DNA from: Oscillospiraceae bacterium
Lineage (GTDB): Bacteria > Bacillota > Clostridia > Oscillospirales > Oscillospiraceae
Direction: 5' to 3'
Length of the DNA stretch: 36,175 bases
Assembly: GCA_021200935.1 (NCBI GenBank)
Contig: JAJQFY010000153.1
Location: 15,500-51,674 of the forward strand
Under the pieces are notes generated by a model. It had not been told where the DNA came from and made no database searches. It was given only the letters and a program-made list of their open reading frames with translations. The position numbers and the translations under genes are program-made. Each line of letters starts with the position of its first letter. Positions within the stretch are counted from its first letter, which is position 1. Shown piece after piece: positions 8,791-17,102 of the stretch.

Positions 8791-9948
8791 TTACACCTCC
8801 CCCGCGGCGTAGCGCCGGGCCATTTCCTCCAAAGTGATCGGCTCCACCAGGTGGGCGCGGCCCACGCTGCCGAACTCCACGATCAGGGTTCCCACGACCT
8901 CCCGGACGCCACGGCGCATGGCGTCGGTGACAAGGGCCACCGTGCCGTCGTCCCCCGTTCCGTACATCAGCGTGTCCATCACCGGCGGCAGGAACACGCG
9001 GGGGTCGAAGGCGTCCCGCCGCTGATCCAGAAGCGTCCATATGCCGCCGATGCGCTCATCCTGCTTCAAGTCCGGGCGGCCTTCAAACAGCTCCCGCAGG
9101 TTGCGGGTAACAGCCAGACGAATGTCGGTGTCCACATTTATCTTGCTGATTCCGCAGCCGATGGCGGCCTTCAGCTCGTCTTTGGAGATGCCGTGGGCGT
9201 TTGTCACCTGGCCCCCCAGGGCGTTAATTTCATTTACGATGTATTGCGGCACGGTGGAGGAACCGTGGCTCACCAGCGCCCCCTTGATGCCCGCATGGTT
9301 CATGCACTCCCGGATGGCGGTGGGGATCTCCCGGCGCAGCTTCACGTCCTTGCCCTTGTTGGCCCCGTGCATGGTGCCATAGCTGATGGCCAGGGCGTCC
9401 ACGCCGGTTTTCTGGAAAAATTCGATGGCGGAAAGGGGGTTCGTATAGGTGGAACCGGCGGCGAAGACATGATCCTCCACCCCGGCCAGAACTCCCAGCT
9501 CGCCCTCCACGCTGACGCCTCTTGCGTGGGCGTACTGCACCACGGCGCGGGTCAGCTCCACATTCTCCTCAAAGGGGAGGGAGGAGCCGTCGATCATCAC
9601 AGAGGTGTAGCCCCCCTCGATGGCGGCGGCGCAGGAGTCGAAGTCCTTCCCGTGATCCAGGTGCAGCACCACGGGGATAGGGCTGTTTTCCGCGAAGCGC
9701 CGCACGGCGGCGGCAATATTTTTCGCCCCCCGCTTCTTGTCCTCCAGGGTGCCTTTGGCGAAATCCACCGCGCCGCCCATAAAGGCGTTGGCAAGGTCGG
9801 CCCCCCGCAAAATGGCGGGAGAACGGAACAGCTCGTGTATTTGAATGACGGCCTCGGCCTGGGCCACGGCGTTTACATTGAACGCCCCCTGGGCATAGCC
9901 GTTCGCAACGGCGTCGTCCAGCACGGGACGCAGAGGAATCAGCGGCAT
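8791..9948 (-). CDS. Class II (metal-dependent) fructose-bisphosphate aldolase family
   Basis: YAQGAFNVNA, VVLHLDHGKDF, VEGELGVLAGVED, YGTMHGANKGK, LVSHGSSTVPQ, ISKINVDTDIRLA. Confidence 0.92.
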   Translation of the reverse strand: MPLIPLRPVLDDAVANGYAQGAFNVNAVAQAEAVIQIHELFRSPAILRGADLANAFMGGAVDFAKGTLEDKKRGAKNIAAAVRRFAENSPIPVVLHLDHGKDFDSCAAAIEGGYTSVMIDGSSLPFEENVELTRAVVQYAHARGVSVEGELGVLAGVEDHVFAAGSTYTNPLSAIEFFQKTGVDALAISYGTMHGANKGKDVKLRREIPTAIRECMNHAGIKGALVSHGSSTVPQYIVNEINALGGQVTNAHGISKDELKAAIGCGISKINVDTDIRLAVTRNLRELFEGRPDLKQDERIGGIWTLLDQRRDAFDPRVFLPPVMDTLMYGTGDDGTVALVTDAMRRGVREVVGTLIVEFGSVGRAHLVEPITLEEMARRYAAGEV

Positions 9949-9974
9949 AAATATATGTCTCCCTTCTCAGTTTG

Positions 9975-11114
9975 TTAATGTGCTTGATATACGGTTTTCC
10001 CTGCGACAATGGTGCGCTGCACCGCCAGCTCCGGGGTCAGCAGCACCAGGTCGGCGTCCCGCCCGGGGGCAATGCGGCCCTTGTTCCAGCCCATCATATC
10101 TGCGGCGTTGGCGCTGGTGACAAGAGACGCCTCCTCCAGAGTGAGGCCGGCGTGGGAAATGAAGTTTTTCAGCGCCTGTACCATAGTCAGGGTGCTGCCT
10201 GCCCGTGTGCCGTCGTGGAGCTTGGCGTCGCCCTGCTCCACCACCACGTCGTTGACGCCCAGCTTATAGTTCCCGTCCGGCAGTCCGGCGGCCATAATGC
10301 TGTCGGTGATGGCGACAACGCGGCGCAGGCCCTTGATTTTAAGATACAGCCGCACCGAACCATAATGCAGATGGCGGCCATCACAAATGGTCTCGCAGTA
10401 GGCGTCGGACTCCATAATGGCCCCCCAGATGGCAGGCTCATGCTGGTGGAACAGGCGCATGGCGTTTCCCACATGGGTACCTGCCGCCGCTCCGGCGCGA
10501 ATACAGGCCATGGCCTGGTCATAGGCGGCGCCGCTGTGGCCGATGGACACCTGGATGCCCATATCCCGCAGGGCCGGGATAAGGTCTGCCGCACCCTCCA
10601 CCTCCGGGGACAGGGTGACATAGGTGATATGCCCCTCCGCCGCCTGCTGGTACTGCCGGAACAGGGACGGCTCCGCCTTCTTCAGCAGGAGATGCTCCGG
10701 CATACTGCCCCGGTATTCCTGAGACAGGCACGGCCCCTCCAAATGAACGCCCATCAGGGCCGCGCCGTCTGCGCTGTGCATGGCCTGACGAATCTGCTGA
10801 ATACACCAGAGGGTCTGCTCCTGGGTGTCGGTCAGCACCGAGGCGTTCCAGGCGGTGACGCCCTGGGAGGCGAAGAAGTATGCCACATCCGCCAGATCCG
10901 CCGGGGTGGAGGCGTTCACGTCGTGACCGTGGCCGCCGTGGGTGTGCAGGTCGATAAAGCCGGGGAGAACGGTCAGTCCGTCCGCGACTATGCCGCCGGG
11001 CTTTCCCTTTGATGGCTCCAGGGCGGTGATTTTTCCGTTCTCCACCAGAATATCCGCCTGGCAAAAGCCCTGGGCTGTCAGCACCCGGCCCCCGGAAATA
11101 CGCATAACGCCCAT
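9975..11114 (-). CDS. N-acetylglucosamine-6-phosphate deacetylase (NagA) family
   Basis: GFIDLHTHGGHGHD, GVHLEGPCL, SIGHSGA, GTHVGNAM, CDGRHLHY, AITDSIMAAGLPDG. Confidence 0.88.
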   Translation of the reverse strand: MGVMRISGGRVLTAQGFCQADILVENGKITALEPSKGKPGGIVADGLTVLPGFIDLHTHGGHGHDVNASTPADLADVAYFFASQGVTAWNASVLTDTQEQTLWCIQQIRQAMHSADGAALMGVHLEGPCLSQEYRGSMPEHLLLKKAEPSLFRQYQQAAEGHITYVTLSPEVEGAADLIPALRDMGIQVSIGHSGAAYDQAMACIRAGAAAGTHVGNAMRLFHQHEPAIWGAIMESDAYCETICDGRHLHYGSVRLYLKIKGLRRVVAITDSIMAAGLPDGNYKLGVNDVVVEQGDAKLHDGTRAGSTLTMVQALKNFISHAGLTLEEASLVTSANAADMMGWNKGRIAPGRDADLVLLTPELAVQRTIVAGKTVYQAH

Positions 11115-11115
11115 G

Positions 11116-11937
11116 TCAGAACGGGGCCTGGGCGGCGGTGGCGTTCACATACAGCACCGCGTCAGGATGCTTTTGGGCCAGGGTGGCCGGGAAGGCGGAG
11201 GTAACGTCGCCATAGGCGGCCCGGCGGCAGACGGCCCGGTGCCAGTCCCGGAAGACGGCCAGACGCAGCTTTTTCGCGGAGAGTATCTCCTTCATGCCGA
11301 TGGTGACGGCCCGGCGGGGCATGGCCTCCAGCGCGCCCCCTAGATCGCCCACCGCGTTGGTGGCGCGGGTCTCCGGGGCAATGTCCAGCACCCGCGTGGT
11401 CAGGGCGGCGAAAGCCTCCACCGTCAGCTCCGGCTGCGGCTCGTTAAAGGCCAGATGGCCGGTGATGCCGATGCCGCCCACGCACAGATCTGCGCCGCCC
11501 AGCTCCTCCAGAAGGGCGGTCAGGCGGTCTGGGGCCTTGGGATCGGGGAATATCCGCTGCTCCGGGGGCATGACCAGGGCCGGATCGATTTTGGTGTAGA
11601 CCTGCCGATTCATAAAGCCCCGGAAGGAGAGGGGGCTGTCCTCCGCTATCCACTCGTCCTCGTCGGTCAGGTACTCGTCCATGTTGAAAAACCACACGTT
11701 TTTCAGGGACAGCCGCTCCTGATTCACCAGGCGGACGAAGATGGGGTACTGTCCCACCGGCCCTACCGGGCATATCATCACCGTGGGGCGATTTGCGGCG
11801 TTGTTCTCCCGAACCTCCCGGCACATCAGGCTTGCCAGCTCATAGAACACCTCGCCGGAATCCCCCAGCTTTACCAGGGGCAGGCTGGCGCCCTCACCCA
11901 GTTGCTGGGGCGGGATATGGTAATACTCGTAGCTCAT
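11116..11937 (-). CDS. NagB-like (glucosamine-6-phosphate deaminase/isomerase superfamily) protein, divergent
   Basis: WFFNMDEYLT, GGIGITGHLAFNEPQPE, ETRATNAV, RAVTIGMKEIL; phosphate-loop GTGSTP/PTGGTP replaced by CPVGPVGQYP. Confidence 0.82.
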   Translation of the reverse strand: MSYEYYHIPPQQLGEGASLPLVKLGDSGEVFYELASLMCREVRENNAANRPTVMICPVGPVGQYPIFVRLVNQERLSLKNVWFFNMDEYLTDEDEWIAEDSPLSFRGFMNRQVYTKIDPALVMPPEQRIFPDPKAPDRLTALLEELGGADLCVGGIGITGHLAFNEPQPELTVEAFAALTTRVLDIAPETRATNAVGDLGGALEAMPRRAVTIGMKEILSAKKLRLAVFRDWHRAVCRRAAYGDVTSAFPATLAQKHPDAVLYVNATAAQAPF

Positions 11938-11949
11938 AGTTTCTCCTCC

Positions 11950-12633
11950 TCAAAGGAATAAATGCTCTAACCCAAGCTGCCGTATCAGCTTGACGATCTC
12001 TCGTGTGCGGGAGCAGCCGAATTTTTTCAGCAGACCCCGTATCTGTGTTTTGACTGTTACCTGCTCCACCTGGCGGATTTGGGCGATTTCCGCGATTTTT
12101 TTGTCCTCCAGCAGCAGCTTTACCAGACTGCGCTCCGCCGGGGTCAGCCGCCCCACGTTGGTGATGAAGTAGAGCAGGGATTTTTCACTCTGCCGCAGGC
12201 GCTTATAGTCCCGCATGAGCGCCTGGCCGACCAGGGGTTCCAGCCGGGTCTCCCCCCGGTAGGCCCGGCGGATGTGGTCGCAAAGAACCTCGTCCTCGCA
12301 GCTTTTGACCACATAGTCCACCGCCCCGGAGGCCATGGCGGCGGTGATCATGTCGTCGGTCTCATGGACGGTCAGGAAGATGATTTTCATGTCGCCGTTG
12401 ACGGCATGGATGCGTTCGGACGCCTGGATGCCCGCGTGGATATGCTCCATCTCGATGTCCATCAAAATCACGTCGCAGGGGACGGTCTCCGCCAGGGCGC
12501 AGACCTCCCGGCCAGAGGCGGCGCTTCCGGCCACGGTCATATCCGGCTGGGCGGCAATAATATCGCAAAAGCCCTCCCGAAGAATGTCCATGTCCTCCGC
12601 CACGATGACCCGTATTTTCTCATGCTCCTCCAT
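11950..12633 (-). CDS. NarL/FixJ-family response regulator
   Basis: Receiver domain RVIVAEDMDILREGF...VILMDIEM...KIIFLTVHE...GAVDYVVKS plus LuxR-type HTH LTPAERSLVKLLLEDKKIAEIAQIRQVEQVTVKTQIRGLLKKFG; 14-bp overlap with the kinase gene. Confidence 0.88.
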   Translation of the reverse strand: MEEHEKIRVIVAEDMDILREGFCDIIAAQPDMTVAGSAASGREVCALAETVPCDVILMDIEMEHIHAGIQASERIHAVNGDMKIIFLTVHETDDMITAAMASGAVDYVVKSCEDEVLCDHIRRAYRGETRLEPLVGQALMRDYKRLRQSEKSLLYFITNVGRLTPAERSLVKLLLEDKKIAEIAQIRQVEQVTVKTQIRGLLKKFGCSRTREIVKLIRQLGLEHLFL

Positions 12634-14143
12634 GACTTCCTCCTCTCCCGGCGTCGTACAGGGGCAGCATGACGAGAAAAACGGTGCCGCCGCTGTCTGA
12701 GCGTTCCAGCCGAAGATGGCCCAAATGTCCCTTGACGATTTTGCGGGCGTAATACAGACCCATGCCCCAGTTGGAGTCTGCGTTTTTGCTGGTGTAGAAC
12801 GGTTCAAATATCCTGCTGCGAAGCCCCTTGGGAATACCGCCCCCGTTGTCCAGGACGCGAAACGCCGTCCACAGCCGCTCGTTTTCCACCCGGAGAATAA
12901 CGCGGGGCTGGTCTGCCTCCGTCGCCAGCGCCGCCTCGTAGCCGTTGATGAGAAGGTTATACAATGCCTCTCCCAGGGCCTCGGCGTCAGCCAGAACAGA
13001 GCGGTCGGAGCGCAGGTCAAGGGCTATGGCCCCGTCGGGGTATTTATCCCGGAACCGCTGAATGGCCTGGTTTCCCGCCTCCGCGGCGGTGATGGGCGTC
13101 AGGGTCAGGGCGTTATCCTTAAACACCCGGTATATCTGATCCATGCGGGTGAGCATCCCGTCGTTCAGGGCTTGGAGCTGCGCGGCCACAGACCGGGCCT
13201 GGGCTATATTCGGCGGCTCCTGGGCTAAAACCTGTTCCAGCCTGCGGCGGAGCATACGGCTTGCCAGAAGCTGATTTTTAACGCTGTGGACAAATACAGA
13301 GACCCCTATACCGGCGGCGTCAAATTTCCGCTGGAGCAGGATCTCCTCCTTGTTTTCGTCGTAGTCAATGCGGGTATAGCGCAGCGCGCCGTAGCTTCCC
13401 AGAAGGGTGCTGGCCAGGGAGGCGAGAAGCAGCGCGTCCCAGCCCTGCTCCGACATGGCGGCGCTGATATAGGTGGGAAAGCCCAGCCGCAGGTATTCTG
13501 TGATGAACTGATTATAAATCTGGGCCGGGTCCTTGGTGGCGTAGATAAGATACAGCGCCGTTACGCCGCAGACAGACAGCACCATATACCCGAAATTCCG
13601 CCGAAAAACAGAGATGGAGGTGTCCCGGTACTCCTTCAGCATGAGCAGGAGGGAGGCGCAGACGCAAAAAATGACCCAGGCCATGGCCGCCCAGCTCAGG
13701 GGACGGAGAAGCCACAGACAGCGGGAAATCAGCCCCCGAAACACCGGGGGATAGTAGTATACAAGAAACAGCACCGTGAAACCGGCGGCCACGGCTATCA
13801 GCTTATGGGCCTGCCGCCGCACCCAGGGGAGCATACTGGACTTTACCGACAGCATACATAAAAAGAAGGGCAGAAGCATCCGCCCCAGGGCCACGGCATA
13901 GCCCACCTGGCTGAACGTAATGGGCAGATACCGCAGCCAGCGCTGAATATCCGCAGAGAGGAACAGCGCCCGCCTGGCTGTGGCGGCCAGGCCGCCCATC
14001 TGGGCGATATAGATGACAACCCCGCCCATCATGATAACATTTGCCAGGTTTACCAAAAACAGCATCAGAGACTGAACGGTTCGGCTCCAAATCACTGTCA
14101 CCAGCGACACGGCCACGCAAATCAAAATTACGACCAGCAGCAC
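12620..14143 (-). CDS. Membrane sensor histidine kinase
   Basis: Multi-TM N-terminus, HSVKNQL H-box, NLLINGYEAA N-box, LDNGGGIPKGLRSRIFEPFYTSK, GMGLYYARKIV. GTG start after GAGGAGG. Confidence 0.87.
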   Translation of the reverse strand: MLLVVILICVAVSLVTVIWSRTVQSLMLFLVNLANVIMMGGVVIYIAQMGGLAATARRALFLSADIQRWLRYLPITFSQVGYAVALGRMLLPFFLCMLSVKSSMLPWVRRQAHKLIAVAAGFTVLFLVYYYPPVFRGLISRCLWLLRPLSWAAMAWVIFCVCASLLLMLKEYRDTSISVFRRNFGYMVLSVCGVTALYLIYATKDPAQIYNQFITEYLRLGFPTYISAAMSEQGWDALLLASLASTLLGSYGALRYTRIDYDENKEEILLQRKFDAAGIGVSVFVHSVKNQLLASRMLRRRLEQVLAQEPPNIAQARSVAAQLQALNDGMLTRMDQIYRVFKDNALTLTPITAAEAGNQAIQRFRDKYPDGAIALDLRSDRSVLADAEALGEALYNLLINGYEAALATEADQPRVILRVENERLWTAFRVLDNGGGIPKGLRSRIFEPFYTSKNADSNWGMGLYYARKIVKGHLGHLRLERSDSGGTVFLVMLPLYDAGRGGSHGGA

Positions 14144-14182
14144 CCGCCATTCCTCCTCTGACTTGCCAAGGATGATACAAAC

Positions 14183-14212
14183 GCCGGGACTCCACCGATG
14201 GGGAGCCCCGGC
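14183..14212 (-). terminator. Intercistronic hairpin between lipoprotein and kinase genes (terminator or attenuator-like)
   Basis: GCCGGGACTCC ... GGAGCCCCGGC, 10/11 paired; minus-strand downstream sequence GTTTGTATC is only weakly T-rich. Confidence 0.45.
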
Positions 14213-14264
14213 TGGAGACTTCTCTTAACGATTTGTTGTTGTGATTATACGGTTATGCTGTGCC

Positions 14265-15395
14265 TCAGCTCACAGAGACAAACAGGTCGTAGGCCTGCTG
14301 CATAATATCGTACAGGACATACTCCTCAGTGTCTACCGTTTCCGTAATGCGGCCATTGTCGATAAAGACGTTCTGCTGGGTCTCATACACGGTCTTGATG
14401 GCGTCCATGTCGCCGCAGACATCCAGGATGGTGTACCAGTCGGCCTCCTCCAGGCACTCAAGCATGGTGTCCTCGTCCACATCCAGGTGATGGGCCAGGT
14501 TGATGGCGGTCTCCTCAATGTTGGCGGCACGCCACTCGTGGGCCAGGTTCAGAGCCGCGCCGAAGCGAACCAGCACGTCGGAGTTCTCCTCGGCATACTC
14601 AGCGGTGGTGATGTAGCTGGAGGGGAAGATGGCGGAATCCAGGAAGTCGGCGTTGCCGCCCAGGTTAATGCAGCTATCCCCAAGCTGGGTCTGCACGGTG
14701 ACGCTGTTGGGACTCCAGATGGCGCAGGCGTCAACCTGGCCGGAGATCATGGCGGTGGTCATAACGTCCACGGTCATCTCCACCAGCTCCACGCCGTCCT
14801 CGGTCAGACCGGCGGAGTAAAGCACCTGCTGAAGGATGATCTCAGAGGAGGTGCCGGACTGAACGGCAATGGTCTTGCCAGCCAGGTCGGCGGCGGTAGT
14901 AATGCCGCGGTCGGCGTTGGCCAGCACGCAGTCGGACAGGGAGGTGGTGTGATCCATAGCGAAGATGACGGCGTTGCCTTCAATGCAGAGGGCATGAGCG
15001 CCGTGGCCGATCTGGGAGATGTCGATGTCGCCGGAGGCCATAGCCGCGATCTCAGCGGGGCCGCCCTCGAACTCGTAGACCTCCACGTTCAGGCCGAACT
15101 GCTCGAAGTAGCCCTGGTCAATGGCGACAAACAGCGTAGCGGCGGAACCCATGTTAGGCATATAGGCCACGCGGACAGTGACTTCCTCGTACTCAGTGGC
15201 TTCGGCCTCGGCTTCCGCCTCGACTTCCTCGGTCTCAGGCTTAGCCTCGTCCTCGGTTTCGGCGGCCTCTTCCGTCTCAACCGTCTCTTCGGTCTCAGCG
15301 GCGTCGGCAGCCTCGTCGCCGGAGCTGCTGGAGCCGCAGGCCGCCAGGCCCAGCACCATACACAGCGCCAGCAGCAGTGCAAGTAGCTTTTTCAT
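14265..15395 (-). CDS. NMT1/TauA/SsuA-type ABC transporter substrate-binding lipoprotein
   Basis: Lipobox LALCMVLGLAACGSSS; VRVAYMPNMGSAATLFVAIDQGYFEQFGLNVEVYEFEGGPAEIAAMASGDIDISQIG; acidic E/T/A-rich linker after the Cys. Confidence 0.88.
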   Translation of the reverse strand: MKKLLALLLALCMVLGLAACGSSSSGDEAADAAETEETVETEEAAETEDEAKPETEEVEAEAEAEATEYEEVTVRVAYMPNMGSAATLFVAIDQGYFEQFGLNVEVYEFEGGPAEIAAMASGDIDISQIGHGAHALCIEGNAVIFAMDHTTSLSDCVLANADRGITTAADLAGKTIAVQSGTSSEIILQQVLYSAGLTEDGVELVEMTVDVMTTAMISGQVDACAIWSPNSVTVQTQLGDSCINLGGNADFLDSAIFPSSYITTAEYAEENSDVLVRFGAALNLAHEWRAANIEETAINLAHHLDVDEDTMLECLEEADWYTILDVCGDMDAIKTVYETQQNVFIDNGRITETVDTEEYVLYDIMQQAYDLFVSVS

Positions 15396-15468
15396 TCTTG
15401 TTGTATCCTCCTGTTGGATTATTTATAGCATCCCGTAAACGGGGAGTGCCCTTGGAAAATGCGCCGCC

Positions 15469-16260
15469 TTACTTGCGGACGGCCAGGTATTCCTGATAGA
15501 CCTGGTTCCAGATATAGTTTTTCAGCTCCAGGAACCGGGGGGACATTTTGGTTTTCTGGTCTCTGGGGTAGGGGATGTCGATGTCCACAACGTCCTTCAC
15601 CCGACCAGGGCGGGCGCACATGACCACCACGCGCTCGGCCAGGATGATGGCCTCCTCCACGTCGTGGGTGATGAAAAAGCAGGTCTTCTGCTCCTTCTCC
15701 CAGGTCTCCAAAAGCTCAGACTGGAGCTGCGTCCGGGTCTGGGCGTCCAGCGCGCCGAAGGGTTCGTCCATCAGCAGAACCTTGGGGTTTACGGCGTAGG
15801 CCCTGGCAATGGCCACCCGCTGCTTCATGCCGCCGGAAAGCTCCTTGGGATAAGACTTGGCAAAAGCCTCCAGATCCACCATTTTCAGATATTTATGGGT
15901 GATCTCCGCCCGTTCCTCCTTGTCCACGCCCTGGAGCTTCAGACCAAACTCCACGTTTTTCTCCACCGTAAGCCAGGGGAACAGGGCGTACTGCTGGAAC
16001 ACGATGCCTCGATCCGGGCCGGGGCCTTCCACCGGCTTTCCGTCCACCAGAACGGAACCCTCCGTGGGGGCCTCCAGGCCGCCGATGATATTCAAAATTG
16101 TGGATTTACCGCAGCCGGAGGGACCGACAACGCAGACAAACTCGTTTTCATGCACGTCCAAATCCATGCCGTTTAAGGCGACGACCTCGCCGTTGCGGCT
16201 GTTGAATTTCTTGACAACGTGGTCGATTTTGACCTTTACTGCTGAATCGTTTCCTGCCAT
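15469..16260 (-). CDS. ABC transporter ATP-binding protein (TauB/SsuB-like)
   Basis: Walker A GPSGCGKST, signature ELSGGMKQRVAIARAY, Walker B VLLMDEPFGALD, ITHDVEEAIILAERVVVM. Confidence 0.95.
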   Translation of the reverse strand: MAGNDSAVKVKIDHVVKKFNSRNGEVVALNGMDLDVHENEFVCVVGPSGCGKSTILNIIGGLEAPTEGSVLVDGKPVEGPGPDRGIVFQQYALFPWLTVEKNVEFGLKLQGVDKEERAEITHKYLKMVDLEAFAKSYPKELSGGMKQRVAIARAYAVNPKVLLMDEPFGALDAQTRTQLQSELLETWEKEQKTCFFITHDVEEAIILAERVVVMCARPGRVKDVVDIDIPYPRDQKTKMSPRFLELKNYIWNQVYQEYLAVRK

Positions 16261-16994
16261 CCTGTAAGCTTCCTTTCCAAAAACTTGACGATACGTTCAA
16301 AGATGATGCCCAGCAGCACCACGTCCATCTGGTAATAACCGCTGGCCTTTTGGATCATCATGCCAAGGCCCCGGTCGCCGCCGACGATTTCGGAGGCCAT
16401 CAGCGTGGTCAGAGAGGTGGACAGGCCCAGCCGGGCGGCCACCAGTATGTACGGTGTGGAGGCGGGGAGGGTGATGCGGAAGAAGATGTCCCGCTGCTTG
16501 GCGCCCAGAACCCGGGCAGCCTTTATAAGCGTGACGTCCACGCCCTTCACGCCCTGGTAGACGGTGACGACCATGACCAGGAAGGCGGCGATGGCGATAA
16601 CCGTCACCTTGCCGGTGTTGCCGATGCCCAGGGCGGCGGTGATCAGGAACACATAGGCCAGGGGCGGGATGTTGCGGATGAACATGATCCAGGGCTCCAC
16701 CACATGGCGGAACGGCTCATACCAGACCATTAAAAACGCCGTGGGAATGGCCAGGACAAAGGCGCAGAAGAAGCCGGTCAGCACGCGGGACAGGGAACTC
16801 CAGATATGCTCCCACAGAATGCCGCTGGTAAACCCCTTGTCCACAAAGGCGAGCCAGACCTTATAGGGGTTTGCGAAAATGACGGGCCAGCGGCTGGAGG
16901 CCAGCAGCCACAGGGCCACGGCCACGCCCAGAGAGATGATCAGCCAGACAAAATTTGGTATCTTTGCCCAGACGGATGATTTTTTCAGGTTCAT
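16236..16994 (-). CDS. ABC transporter permease (TauC/SsuC-like)
   Basis: Multi-TM; EAA-like loop KAARVLGAKQRDIFFRITLPASTPYILVAARLGLSTSLTTLMASEIVGGDRGLGMMIQKA. Confidence 0.92.
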   Translation of the reverse strand: MNLKKSSVWAKIPNFVWLIISLGVAVALWLLASSRWPVIFANPYKVWLAFVDKGFTSGILWEHIWSSLSRVLTGFFCAFVLAIPTAFLMVWYEPFRHVVEPWIMFIRNIPPLAYVFLITAALGIGNTGKVTVIAIAAFLVMVVTVYQGVKGVDVTLIKAARVLGAKQRDIFFRITLPASTPYILVAARLGLSTSLTTLMASEIVGGDRGLGMMIQKASGYYQMDVVLLGIIFERIVKFLERKLTGWQETIQQ

Positions 16995-17042
16995 CTCATT
17001 ACCTCCATGAAACGATAAAAATCCACAAAATTATCTATCAAC

Positions 17043-17070
17043 ATTATAAAGTCATTTGTGCAAATGTACA
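17043..17070 (-). promoter_or_regulatory. Putative promoter of the ABC-HK-RR-nag-like operon with overlapping dyad
   Basis: Minus strand TATAAT -10 (17043-17048), weak -35 TGTACA with 16-bp spacer; CATTTG-TG-CAAATG dyad (17053-17066) in the spacer. Confidence 0.4.
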
Positions 17071-17102
17071 GTGTGAAATTTTTTCATACTTTTTCAAAAT
17101 TT

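Noticed and set aside
8789-9040. Extended N-terminus of the PGI-like ORF (start at 9040)
   Set aside because: The extra ~84 residues lie wholly within the aldolase gene and are Arg/Gly-rich; the GTG at 8788 right after the aldolase stop is a better start.
8851-9978. 375-aa plus-strand ORF opposite the aldolase
   Set aside because: Shadow ORF of a strongly conserved class II aldolase frame.
14241-15386. 381-aa plus-strand ORF opposite the ABC binding lipoprotein
   Set aside because: Glycine/valine/leucine-rich shadow translation, no domain; minus strand has a clear lipobox and NMT1-like domain.
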